Made by a program: the position numbers and the translations under genes. Positions 55,560 through 64,000 of a DNA stretch of 64,000 nt are shown piece by piece; the stretch's first letter is position 1, and every line of letters starts with the position of its first letter. The notes under the pieces are model-generated. The model was not told the DNA's origin. It did not search any database and saw only the letters and a program-made list of their open reading frames with translations. Origin of the DNA: Endozoicomonas ascidiicola (lineage in GTDB: Bacteria; Pseudomonadota; Gammaproteobacteria; Pseudomonadales; Endozoicomonadaceae); NCBI RefSeq assembly GCF_001646945.1, contig NZ_LUTV01000003.1:544976-608975 (forward strand), written 5' to 3'.

Positions 55560-56563
55560 TTCCCCTGGTTAAGGCGGCGAACGGACTCTCTTGTTCTTAA
55601 TTCAGGTTTGAAAGTGGGCAGTACAGGTAATGGCTGGCCTTTCATCAGACCGGATAAAGCGGCGGATGCCTGCTCGGCCATCTCCTTGATCGGGAAATGC
55701 ACTGTTGTCACTGAAGGGGTCAAAATGGTACAGACGCTAACACTGTCAAAACTCACCAGAGAGATATCACCGGGCACTGTCATATTTCGTTCACGAAACA
55801 GATCAAAGGCGCCCACTGCCATCTCTTCACTACAGGAATAGACGGCAGTGATATCCGGATGTTTTTCCAGAATATCCGCCATCGCCCGATAGCCACCTTC
55901 GCGGTCGTAGTCTGCTTCGGCGACCAGAGTTTCATCCACTTCAATGTGATGTTCCCGCAGCGCCTGCTCATAGCCTTTGAAACGCAGGCGGGCGGTTAAA
56001 CGTTCTCTGGGGCCCGCAAGGCAGGCGATTTTCCGGTGGCCGTGCTCGATCAGGTGATTGACGGCCAGCTGTCCTGCGGCTTCATGTTGAAAGTCGATGC
56101 AGCGATCCTCAAGCCCTTCAACCGTACGGTCCAGGATGACAAAAGGGGTTTCCTGTTGCGCCAGCTCTATTAACTCTTCGTCGTATAAGTTGCGGGCATG
56201 AAGAATAAGACCGTCGCAGCGCATATCGGTGAGCCGTTGAATGGCGTGCACTTCGCTTTCCCGGGAGCGCTTGCCCCGGCTGATCAGAAGAAATTTGCCC
56301 TGTTGATCCATCTCTTCCTGAACAACCGCCATCAGCTCGGAGAAAAAAGAGCCGCGATAGGAAGTGACAACCAGACCAACCGTGTTGGATGACGAGGTGG
56401 CTAAAGAACGCGCCAGCGGATTAGGCCGGTAATTCAGTTTCTTCATCGCATTGTGGACGCGTTCACGTGTTGCTGCTTTGATCTGGCCGGTCTCATTGAG
56501 AACACGGGATACCGTGGCTCTTGAGACCCCTGCCAGTTCTGCTACGTCCTTTATGCTCGCCAT
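55556..56563 (-). CDS. LacI-family regulator of the chitobiose operon
   Basis: 335 residues. The N-terminal HTH IKDVAELAGVSRATVSRVLNE (about 4-24) is followed by the hinge helix PNPLARSLATSSS, and a periplasmic-binding-like effector domain (about 62-330). It lies inside the operon, between chbA and chbF, so it is probably autoregulated. Three TGNAACCGGTTNCA palindromes in the chbB-chitoporin gap fit LacI-type operators with a central CG. In E. coli the regulator is the AraC-type ChbR, so this is a different solution. Confidence 0.92.
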   Translation of the reverse strand: MASIKDVAELAGVSRATVSRVLNETGQIKAATRERVHNAMKKLNYRPNPLARSLATSSSNTVGLVVTSYRGSFFSELMAVVQEEMDQQGKFLLISRGKRSRESEVHAIQRLTDMRCDGLILHARNLYDEELIELAQQETPFVILDRTVEGLEDRCIDFQHEAAGQLAVNHLIEHGHRKIACLAGPRERLTARLRFKGYEQALREHHIEVDETLVAEADYDREGGYRAMADILEKHPDITAVYSCSEEMAVGAFDLFRERNMTVPGDISLVSFDSVSVCTILTPSVTTVHFPIKEMAEQASAALSGLMKGQPLPVLPTFKPELRTRESVRRLNQGK

Positions 56564-56635
56564 TATTTTCTCCTGATCATTTTCTTGTGCTGCGTATTAC
56601 TGCGCTGCTGAAAATGACCGTGTTCAGTCGTCTGA

Positions 56636-56950
56636 TTAATTGTTTTGATCCAGTCGTTGATAGAGACGAACCATCTCTTCAACCATATCCTGTGCCAGCA
56701 TTGAGGTCATCAGATGGTCCTGTGCATGAACCAGCAATAGAGAAACCGGTACTTTGCCTTCATTGCCATCCGCTGCAATCAGTGCTGTTTGCATTTTATG
56801 AGCCAGTCTGCCAGCTTCGCGAGAATCAGCAAGGGATTTTTCCGCTTTGTCGAATTCGCTGCAACGCGCCTGTGACAAGGCTTCCATCGCCAGACTTCTG
56901 GCTTCGCCGGATTTAACAATCAGTTCCATGATGACGTTATCTACGTTCAT
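56636..56950 (-). CDS. chbA: PTS EIIA component, lactose/cellobiose type
   Basis: Start at ATG 56950 (GGAG upstream) gives 104 residues. VHAQDHLMTSML near the C-terminus carries phospho-acceptor His75 and Asp78. It transfers phosphate from HPr to ChbB; trimeric helical bundle in the family. The first seven codons of the longer frame are probably not translated. Confidence 0.93.
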   Translation of the reverse strand: MNVDNVIMELIVKSGEARSLAMEALSQARCSEFDKAEKSLADSREAGRLAHKMQTALIAADGNEGKVPVSLLLVHAQDHLMTSMLAQDMVEEMVRLYQRLDQNN

Positions 56951-57018
56951 GGTCGTCTCCATAATCAAGTGGTGGTTTCCCGCTTACATAAGATAAGCGG
57001 GAAAGAAAAGGTCAGATA

Positions 57019-58350
57019 TTATGCGGTAACCGGTTGGCCAGTTTTTTCAGCTTGGGTTGTGCCCGACAGACTGGTGTTTTCCTGAGCCAGAAGCTGTTTT
57101 TCGTAAGCCTTGAAGAATGGCAGGTAAACCAGAACGTCCAGAACCAGCAGGAAGGCTGTCAGGATAGAGGCTTTAAATGCCCAGCCAGCACCCCATGCGG
57201 CACCAATCAGTGCGGGCGCAGTCCATGGTGTTACGGCAATGGCCTTATCAACGATCCCGGTGTTTACTGCGAAGTAAGCAATGATGGCGTTCATGACCGG
57301 AGCCAGTACAAAAGGTACGAACAGGGTTGGGTTCATGACAACAGGAGCACCAAACATAACCGGTTCGTTGATCTGGAATACGCCTGGCAGGAAGCTCATG
57401 CGGCCAACACTGCGCAGATGAGTGGCTTTACTGAAACTCATCAGGAATACCAGAGCCAGTGTCGCACCGGCACCACCGATAAAGATGTAGAAATCCCAGA
57501 AAGGCTGAGTGAACAGGTTAGGCACGGTTTCACCGGCAGCGTAAGCAGCCGCGTTTGCGCCAATGTTCGCCAGGAAGATAGGCGACAAAATACCAACAAC
57601 AATGTTGGCACCGTGAATACCGGCAAACCACAGCAGCTGGCTCAACAGAATCGCACCCAGAATCGCAGGCAGGCTGTTAGAAGCAGACACCAGTGGTTTA
57701 AACACGGCCATCACTGCTTCAGGAATTTGCATGCCAAAGTTGGTCTGAACGAAGAGACTCAGCGGATACAGCGTCAGGAAGATCATCAGAACTGGAACCA
57801 GCAGGGCAAAAGATGCAGCGATAGCTGGTGGTACTTGCTCAGGCATACGAATCGTAATGTTGTACTTTTTCAGAATACGAGTTAGTTCAACGGAAAAGTA
57901 TGCCGCCAAAATTGCAGTGAAAATACCGGTGCCGGCAAAGTGGTTCAGTGGCAGCGCCCAGCCTTTTTCAGGCGCAGCGATCAGCAGAAACGACATTGCA
58001 GACAGCGCCGCAGCACCAATGCCATCCATCTTGTAGGATTTAGCCAGGGAGTAAGCGACACCCATGGTGATGAACAGGGACATAATGCCCATACTCATGG
58101 TCCACGGCATCACGATGGTTGGGCGGTGAGCGGCAACAAAGTCCAGCCATGCACGACCAAAGGCGTTTGTTGTGTCCGCCGCAAAAGGAGGGTTGGCAAA
58201 AATCAGAATGAAACTGCCCACAATAATGAAGGGCATCGCCACCAGAAAGCCATCGCGCAGCGCGGTAATGTGTCGTTGAGCACCGAGCTTACCGGCGATC
58301 GGCCCCAGCTTCTGCTCTACAAATTTTATGAGTTGGTCGTACAGTTTCAT
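57019..58350 (-). CDS. chbC: PTS EIIC component, chitobiose/cellobiose permease
   Basis: 443 residues with about ten membrane segments. Conserved stretches include RDGFLVAMPFIIVGSFILI (about 31-49), GIHGANIVVGILSPIFLANIGANAAA (about 240-265) and NEPVMFGAPVVMNPTLFVPFVLAPVMNAIIAY (about 328-359), which line the sugar site. It imports the disaccharide and presents it for phosphorylation by ChbB. Confidence 0.95.
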   Translation of the reverse strand: MKLYDQLIKFVEQKLGPIAGKLGAQRHITALRDGFLVAMPFIIVGSFILIFANPPFAADTTNAFGRAWLDFVAAHRPTIVMPWTMSMGIMSLFITMGVAYSLAKSYKMDGIGAAALSAMSFLLIAAPEKGWALPLNHFAGTGIFTAILAAYFSVELTRILKKYNITIRMPEQVPPAIAASFALLVPVLMIFLTLYPLSLFVQTNFGMQIPEAVMAVFKPLVSASNSLPAILGAILLSQLLWFAGIHGANIVVGILSPIFLANIGANAAAYAAGETVPNLFTQPFWDFYIFIGGAGATLALVFLMSFSKATHLRSVGRMSFLPGVFQINEPVMFGAPVVMNPTLFVPFVLAPVMNAIIAYFAVNTGIVDKAIAVTPWTAPALIGAAWGAGWAFKASILTAFLLVLDVLVYLPFFKAYEKQLLAQENTSLSGTTQAEKTGQPVTA

Positions 58351-58406
58351 TACGTATCCCCAGCTAAAAAGAGTTTTTTGTTATTAAGCGATTACTGCTT
58401 TGCTTT

Positions 58407-58715
58407 TTATGCTTCCAGCAGGCTGAGGGCCTGATCCAGAACTTTTTCCCCATTCATCATGCCGTAGGACATCGGATCAATGGCTTCAACCTTTTTGTTC
58501 AACTCTGCAGCCTGAGCCTGGAAGTCAGCCAGCTTGAACTTCACCTGTGGGCCTAAAAGGCATACGTCGTAAGCTTCAATGGCTTCGTCAAAGCCGGACA
58601 TTGCTATTGCTGCGATTTCTACTTCCAGACCACGATCAGCGGCTGCCTGTTCCATTTTCTTAACCAGCATGCTGGTGGACATTCCGGCGCTACAGCATAG
58701 GAAAATCTTTTTCAT
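58407..58715 (-). CDS. chbB: PTS EIIB component, chitobiose/cellobiose type
   Basis: ATG 58715 (GGAGTCGG upstream) gives 102 residues starting MKKIFLCCSAGMSTSML. The phosphocysteine is Cys8, followed by the P-loop-like SAGMSTS; Cys7 beside it is unusual. First gene of the seven-gene operon. Confidence 0.94.
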   Translation of the reverse strand: MKKIFLCCSAGMSTSMLVKKMEQAAADRGLEVEIAAIAMSGFDEAIEAYDVCLLGPQVKFKLADFQAQAAELNKKVEAIDPMSYGMMNGEKVLDQALSLLEA

Positions 58716-58864
58716 GATTCCGACTCCGACGTTCGGTTTCCAGGGCTTCTGTGCTGGCGGTCCCTCAATGGGGGGGTGAGCAGGAGTGCCGGGGAAAACG
58801 GTGATTGAATAATGGTTTACGATGAATATGAAATCACAGAAGGAAGTTCTGTGCAATCGGTTTC

Positions 58865-58878
58865 TGTAACCGGTTTCA
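58865..58878. promoter_or_regulatory. LacI-type operator, chbB side
   Basis: TGTAACCGGTTTCA, a near palindrome around central CG, 150 bases before the chbB start. Shares AACCGGTT with two copies at 59114-59140. Confidence 0.65.
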
Positions 58879-59113
58879 TAATGGTTTCTACATTCCCATT
58901 TCGGTATTTGGCTGGGTGTTAACTTATTGAAAATACACTCTTTTTTATCGAGCCTTCTCCCTAGTCACATAAAATGTTTTTATTTTAAAAGTAGACTGGT
59001 TGCTGTTATCAAAAGCTGTTCTTGTATTTCTTTGATGTGGGTCAATGAGCAGCTATGCGGATTGTTGTTTGTTTTTGAAAAATTGACTTAAAACAAAGTT
59101 ACAAACAAAAACT

Positions 59114-59140
59114 TGAAACCGGTTGCAGAAACCGGTTACA
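59114..59140. promoter_or_regulatory. double LacI-type operator, chitoporin side
   Basis: Two adjacent palindromes, TGAAACCGGTTGCA (59114-59127) and AGAAACCGGTTACA (59127-59140), centred 13 bp apart and so lying on roughly opposite to similar helix faces. With the distal copy 250 bp away, DNA looping between the divergent promoters is possible. Confidence 0.7.
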
Positions 59141-59325
59141 TTTTTCTGACGTAAAGATAAACTGACAATCGTTTGATACGGCGACTGCTTCTTACAGTAA
59201 GAATGAAATCAAGAGGCGAGTTGGAATCTGGACGGTTTTAAGGTTCCTACAGTCAGCATAAACAGAAAGTTCTGTCTTTCTATAAAAAACAGAAACACAC
59301 CAGAAGTTAATGGGGATTAATTAGA

Positions 59326-60684
59326 ATGTTTAAAAAATCACTGATTGCCAGCGCAATTGCCACTGTGGCAGTTCTCTCTTCCGGTACTGTTGTTGCCGAT
59401 GGTGGAGAAGGTTTTATTGATGGCTCCTCCATGGATTTGGGGGTTATGTACTATGGTCGTGAACGAGATCATGAAAACGCAGGCAATCAAATTCGAGTGC
59501 ACGCTCTGGGTTTGAATGCCAACCTGAAGTCAGGCTATTACAACGGTTGGCTGGGTGCTGACTTTTCTGCAGCAAGCAATATTGACTTGATGGGTGGCAG
59601 CGGCCATGGTCAGTCTGAAGTGCTTTATTACGATAATAAAAATCCAGGTGATGAGCGAAGCTCTGAACGCGTAACAAAAGCGCGTATCAAGATGAAATTT
59701 GGTGATGAGGCACTGGGCGCTGATATCAAAGCGGGTTATACCGATATCAATGCTGGTGTTATTGGAACCTCTGCAGGGATTAACGCCCATTCATATCGTG
59801 GTATTGATGCCAAACTCAATATGGATAACCTGCAGCTTGCTTATGGACGGGCGGATCAGTTCCAGAATGATTGGGATGATAGGTTCCGTGACCTGACTAA
59901 CTCATGGCATCAAAACAAAAATAACACCGGTGGTGAGCAGATTGATTTTATTCATTCAATCGGTGCCCGTTATGACCTGAATGGAAATGGTTGGGTTGAT
60001 GCGGCTTATGGTGAAGGCAAGGACTACCGTAAAAATTATCACTTAGCGGGTTCTTACAGTTTCGATCTGGAAGAGCTTGGGACGTTGACTTTAACGTCTT
60101 ACTACCAGTCTGGTAAGTATGAAGAAGGCGGTGCATATACTTATGATGCTGATCCTTCAGACAGTGGCGTAGATATGCAGTCTGTTGAAAAAACAGAGCG
60201 TGAGTACACTTGGAGTAGCAGTGCGGCTCTTTCTCGCGGTAACTGGAACTTCCTCACTGGATATGGTCAGACATCTGCAAAAGATAGCGGTGAGTATCAA
60301 CTGCGTCTGACGGCCTGGGCAAACAGCGATCATCGTAATTTCTTGCAGACGTGGGCGCAGTTGGATGACTTCCTTTGGGATGGTCAAAAAGTCGTTAAGT
60401 TTGCAACTTCCTATAACTTTGATGGTGACCTGAAAGGTTTCAGTACGGGTGTCAGCTACAACTACGGTTGGGATAACTACAACAATCGTGGAACGGCAAC
60501 TGAAAACCGTGATGGTGAAATGCACGCACTGGACTTCCAATTCAGCTATGCCGTTCAATCTGGCCCAATGGAAGGATTGTGGCTGGGTGTATTCCCGGGC
60601 TTCCTTCGTACCACCGATACCGATGTGAAGGATGATCGTAACGACATTAAAGTGATGGCTACTTACAATATCAGTGTCTTTTAA
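59326..60684 (+). CDS. chiP: OprD-family chitoporin
   Basis: 452 residues: signal peptide (SLIASAIATVAVLSSGTVVA, cleaved near 24), then a beta-barrel of alternating strands ending in the outer-membrane C-terminal aromatic signature (MATYNISVF). Segments RVHALGLNANLKSGYYNGWLGADFSA (about 57-82) and a Tyr/Trp-rich interior agree with OprD/ChiP porins. It admits chitooligosaccharides to the periplasm. Divergent from the PTS operon and sharing its operators. Confidence 0.88.
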   Translation: MFKKSLIASAIATVAVLSSGTVVADGGEGFIDGSSMDLGVMYYGRERDHENAGNQIRVHALGLNANLKSGYYNGWLGADFSAASNIDLMGGSGHGQSEVLYYDNKNPGDERSSERVTKARIKMKFGDEALGADIKAGYTDINAGVIGTSAGINAHSYRGIDAKLNMDNLQLAYGRADQFQNDWDDRFRDLTNSWHQNKNNTGGEQIDFIHSIGARYDLNGNGWVDAAYGEGKDYRKNYHLAGSYSFDLEELGTLTLTSYYQSGKYEEGGAYTYDADPSDSGVDMQSVEKTEREYTWSSSAALSRGNWNFLTGYGQTSAKDSGEYQLRLTAWANSDHRNFLQTWAQLDDFLWDGQKVVKFATSYNFDGDLKGFSTGVSYNYGWDNYNNRGTATENRDGEMHALDFQFSYAVQSGPMEGLWLGVFPGFLRTTDTDVKDDRNDIKVMATYNISVF

Positions 60685-60696
60685 TTGTTTAATAAA

Positions 60697-60727
60697 GTTC
60701 CCATGAACGACATGGGAACCTATTTTC
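60697..60727 (+). terminator. first chitoporin terminator
   Basis: GTTCCCATG/CATGGGAAC stem with loop AACGA, followed by CTATTTTCTCC, 13 bases after the stop. Confidence 0.65.
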
Positions 60728-60762
60728 TCCACTTCCTGTAACAATTGCTCTGTGCGTTATTT

Positions 60763-60790
60763 CCGGGCTATTAAGCCCGGTTTCTTTTTT
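60763..60790 (+). terminator. second chitoporin terminator
   Basis: CCGGGCT/AGCCCGG stem with ATTA loop and the run TTTCTTTTTT: a textbook intrinsic terminator, 80 bases past chiP. Confidence 0.85.
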
Positions 60791-60915
60791 GCCTAAAATT
60801 TATGAACTGTGACGGTATAAAGAAATCAGTTTGTTGCTTTGCGACAAGTTATTCCGAACGGCTGCTTTGAACACCGATAATGCTATTTCTATCAAACATT
60901 GAAATGAGGGAGCTC

Positions 60916-61017
60916 ATGAAAAGCATCATAACCGCTTTTGAAGTTTATATTCCCCGCAGCCTACCCGACCCGACCCGACCCGACCGGTTCATTGAGGCGT
61001 TACCTGATTTCAGTTAA
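60916..61017 (+). CDS. 33-residue frame with CCCGA tandem repeat
   Basis: ATG 60916 has GAGGGAG upstream. The frame reads MKSIITAFEVYIPRSLPDPT, then a repeat-encoded PDPTRPDRF, and stops at TAA 61015. In-frame sequence beyond the stop remains coding-like for 43 more codons, so this could be a nonsense-truncated gene. Four and a half units of CCCGA (60964-60985) make the frame slippage-prone. Confidence 0.35.
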   Translation: MKSIITAFEVYIPRSLPDPTRPDRFIEALPDFS

Positions 61018-61114
61018 GTCTCGAATGATCAGTTTATCGCCTACTGTTATCATCAGGGCGGCGGCATGAGAAGGACAAATGTACTATTAATATACCTCCG
61101 GTGTAACCAGAAGT

Positions 61115-62306
61115 ATGATAATGGCAAACTACACACCAATGGTCGTTAGGATCCAGTCACTCATTGAACCTCGTAGCGAGATTCACATTACTTACCCTCT
61201 TCCAGAAATCATATTTATCGCTTACATCAGTATCCTGAGTGGCCATACTAAATGGAAAAGCATGGAATGGTTCGCTAAATACAACCAATCCTGGTTTCGT
61301 CAGTTTTTCCCTTATACATACGGTTTTCCTTCCCATGATACGATTGCAACAGTCTTCAAACTGATTGATCCAGAAGCTTTTTCACAGTTGTTTGTTGAAT
61401 GGGTAAGAGACACGGTAGCTGAGATGAATGCTCTCAAAATGGGGCCTCATCCTGAAAAAAACGACAACGTCATAGCGATAGACGGTAAGGCCCTGCGTGG
61501 CTCTCGCCCTTCCAAAGGCAAAAAGCTGGTTCATATCGTTAGCGCCTACAGTTCAGAGCTTAAGTTGATATTAGGCTTTACTCCCGTTGATATGAAATCC
61601 AACGAGATCACTGCCATACCCGATGTTATCGATACCCTCTTTGTGGAAGGCGCTTTGATCACCAGTGACGCTATGGGCTGCCAGAAGACTATCTGCAAAA
61701 AAAATCATTGAAAAAAAGGCCGATTATTTACTTTGTGCGAAGGAAAATCAGCCCACACTGAGTAGCAATATCGAAGCCTGTTTCACTCAATATCTGGAAA
61801 ATCATCAGAAGGATCCAAAGCCTGAAGATAATAATCCCGCCTTTGCAGAAACTATTGAAAAAAACAAGGGGCGGCAAGAACACCGCCGTTGCTGGGTGTT
61901 TAATAATGTAGCGGATATTGACCCAAAGCAAGAGTGGCCTGGGCTTCAGCAATTCTCGGTTATCCAGAGAGACCGATTGATCGGCAAAAAGCAAACAACA
62001 GAGTTGCACTTTTATATTGAAAGCAGGGAGATGACGGCAGCCAGTGTTCTGAGTGCAGCACGGAACCACTGGAGCACTGAAAATGGGCAACATTTGTCGT
62101 TGGATGTCAGCTTTAGGGAAGACGCTTCTAAAATCCATGAGAGAACAGCGGCAAAAAACATAGCGACGGTTAGGCGCTGGTGTTTCAATGCTCACAAGAA
62201 AAGCTGTCGCTTTGAGAAAGAAAGTATGGCAAGCCGGATTGAGCTGGCAGGATTAGATGCGGACTATCGAACTGAGCTGGTACTGGAGACGTTGCGTCCT
62301 GACTAA
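61115..62306 (+). pseudogene. ISAs1-family transposase, frameshifted
   Basis: Two overlapping frames (61115-61711 and 61665-62306) form one transposase when one base is skipped in the A8 run at 61697-61704. Left frame: FPSHDTIATVFKLIDPEAF, then the first catalytic Asp in AIDGKALRGSRP and a second in SDAMGCQK. Right frame: the continuation KKADYLLCAKENQPTL, then RNHWSTENGQHLSLDVSFREDASKI. ISAs1 transposase is normally a single frame of about 370-390 residues, so this copy is probably inactive. Terminal repeats were not identified. Confidence 0.85.
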
Positions 62307-62448
62307 TCGTTTGATTTAAACTGACCTGTAGGAGCGTTGTAAGATCCAAGCTTTGTATAAGGCCGTCAGCTTGTGTGTGAAAATTCCATATATTGGTTTC
62401 ATTTTGGCAACCTCGGGAGAAATACAGATTAAATAACCTGATAAGACT

Positions 62449-63695
62449 CTATCTAAAAGCTTGGATGTCATGAGTAGGATTAGAAATTAAACTATAGTGC
62501 ATCCGATGCCTCCGCCCTGCTGTTATCATGAGCTGAGTACCGTCAGGGCTGAAGCGTGCCTCTTCAGGTTGGGTCTCATATTCAATACGTTCCACTTCTT
62601 GCCACCGTTCATTATTGATCAGTTTATGAAGCATAACTGTATTCCTGCTTAGCGCTAGAAAGAGGCAGCCGGCAGGATGAAATGAAGCGGTTTCGAGACG
62701 GTCGAAGTTTGTTTGCGCAGGAATAGAGCCAGCTTTTCTGGTGATATTTCCATTGGCTATTTCCCATATCTGTGCGATTTCTCCAGTTCTTCCGTTATAT
62801 TGATAGGACAGATATAAGTAGGAACTATCCGGGCTAAACCCTATATGCGTTACCAGGCCCCGGTGCTCAAGTGCGAAAAAGGTGGTTTCTTGCAGGTGAT
62901 CACCTGTCAGACGGTTAATTCTCAAAGAGGCATCATAAGGTGCTAATACATAGCGGCCATGCTCATCAGGATTTTCGCCATAGGATGTTGTAACAATATA
63001 TTGGCTGTCGGGGTTGTAGACGATATGGAATATTTTTCCTTCGTGTTGGACGGTTCCTTTCTTCTTCCAGGAGTCTCCTGACGGTTCCCATATATCGACA
63101 GCATTTGGCTTGTCGGTATCCGGGTCAGTGGTGAAATAGCGACCATTGGGGCTGAATCTGGCGGGAGAGTCTGCGTGTGTAGAAGCGCCTCGAAACCAGT
63201 TTTTGTGAGGCAACGATGTCTGCCATGAGTGTTGAGATGGGCATGAGTGCTGTTATCCGACGAGTATTCTTGTCGCCAGTGACCATCAGTAACCCCAAAG
63301 ATGGCCGAACCTGATTCTCCAGACTGAGGTGATATAACGAGCCGGGTTGATTCTGAGTTAAAACCGCAATGGCTCGATGGAACGACTTTAATAGTAAACT
63401 CGGCTTGATGAGTCCACCTGTTATTTACTTGCTGGAGTATCTTCAATGCCCTCCCTCCGGCACTAAAAAAGTATTCACCATTGGGGCTAAAACCAAATTC
63501 GACATTTGAGCAGCCATGGGTATGATTAATTTCAAGCTGCAGCGACTGTGATCTAACTATTTGTACTTGATTATTCCGCAGTTTAACTGCATAAAAATCA
63601 CCATCAGGGCTGACGCAGAATTCTTCTATGTTGTCAGAAAATACTAAAGTTTGATTAACTCTCGAACATAGCTTTTCAGAGTTTCTTGAATTCAA
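62449..63695 (-). pseudogene. frameshifted beta-propeller (WD40-like) protein
   Basis: Two minus frames (63695-62943 and 63213-62449) together encode a protein of blade-like repeats: CVSPDGDFYAV, FGFSPNGEYFFSAGG, ARFSPNGRYFTTD with VDIWEPSG, IGFSPDSSYLYLSY with AQIWEI, and ARFSPDGTQLMIT. The join lies between about 63250 and 63213. Spacing of about 45-60 residues is typical of WD40/beta-propellers. The apparent start coincides with the end of the IS30-type gene, so the 5' end was probably removed by that insertion. It may be the remnant of an F-box- or WD40-type symbiosis protein (inference). Confidence 0.7.
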
Positions 63696-64000
63696 GTAAT
63701 AAATACATAACCCATAACTTTTCTTACATCAATCCCAGTTAACTCTTTGAAAGCCTCATAAGGTGTTTTGTAGTCAAGGCATTTTCTAGGTCTATTATTC
63801 AGCTTATCAACCGCTATGATGACTTCTTTTTCTGTAACGTTATTAAGCTCCATCGACTTGGGGAAATACTGCCTGAGTAGCCCATTAGCATTCTCATTCT
63901 GACCTCTTTCCCAAGAGTGATACGGAGCAGCAAAGTAACTGTCACACTTCAACGCTTTGTCAACCTCTTCATGCTGAACAAATTCTTTTCCATTGTCGTA
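63692..64000 (-). CDS. IS30-family transposase, C-terminal part
   Basis: The frame runs from the window edge. It opens YDNGKEFVQHEEV (DNGKEF contains the second catalytic Asp of the DDE set) and has the E-containing signature NENANGLLRQYFPKSMEL, then NNRPRKCLDYKTPYEAF, diagnostic of IS30. It ends VFIT at TGA. The N-terminal half is outside the window. The following minus-strand DNA is the propeller pseudogene. Confidence 0.92.
   Translation of the reverse strand, partial: YDNGKEFVQHEEVDKALKCDSYFAAPYHSWERGQNENANGLLRQYFPKSMELNNVTEKEVIIAVDKLNNRPRKCLDYKTPYEAFKELTGIDVRKVMGYVFIT

Noticed and set aside
57034..57885. 283-codon plus frame opposite chbC
   Set aside because: Antisense shadow of a clear membrane permease.
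61665..61711. Programmed frameshift in the ISAs1 transposase
   Set aside because: The needed shift is +1 and the family normally has one frame, so mutation is the simpler reading.

Overview
The window is chromosomal DNA of a marine-type gammaproteobacterium. Three things point to an Oceanospirillales, most plausibly Endozoicomonas-like, host (inference): the Pseudomonas/E. coli-style order around rpoN, lpt, mla and murA, a chitobiose operon, and very large effector-like proteins next to ISAs1/IS30 debris. No rRNA, tRNA or CRISPR array is visible.

1-21,150: the right-hand part of a T7-like (podovirus) prophage, all on the + strand. The late block runs major capsid, tail tubes A and B, four internal virion proteins, tail fibre, receptor-type protein, holin, small and large terminase. 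Two near-identical copies of a T7-like phage RNA polymerase promoter lie before the capsid gene and after the terminase, and hairpin terminators follow the capsid and the last internal virion gene. The lysogeny/early block (16.0-21.0 kb) holds small unknown genes, a shortened sliding-clamp homologue, an SOS-box gene, a winged-helix regulator and a tyrosine integrase. Three copies of a 21-bp operator mark its host-type promoters, and three copies of a covarying two-helix RNA element sit between its genes. The phage polymerase, replication genes and left end lie outside the window.

21,150-33,700: envelope core of the host. rpoN, lptB, lptA, lptC, kdsD and yrbG are on the minus strand (kdsC is absent and a DcuC-type transporter is inserted between rpoN and lptB). 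mlaFEDCB, ibaG and murA are divergent on the plus strand. Together these genes supply LPS export and phospholipid homeostasis of the outer membrane plus the first committed step of peptidoglycan synthesis.

33,700-52,500: a 2980-residue repetitive protein of unknown function lies next to murA. It is followed by a HAD-IIA protein, an orphan LivJ-type binding protein, rpiA/ilvA (divergent), hisG-hisD, and an unknown 512-residue protein with a GYSLGG motif. Two MITE-like inverted-repeat elements and two GTTCCCA palindromic repeats are scattered through the host part.

52,500-60,800: a chitin-disaccharide island. A seven-gene minus-strand operon (PTS IIB, IIC, IIA, a LacI-type regulator, GH4 6-phospho-beta-glucosidase, ChbG deacetylase, amino-sugar kinase) diverges from an OprD-type chitoporin. 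Three AACCGGTT operator palindromes sit between them: the porin admits chitooligosaccharide, the PTS imports and phosphorylates it, and ChbG, ChbF and the kinase convert it to amino-sugar phosphates.

60,800-64,000: a decaying region with a frameshifted ISAs1-type transposase, a frameshifted beta-propeller gene, and an IS30-type transposase running off the window.
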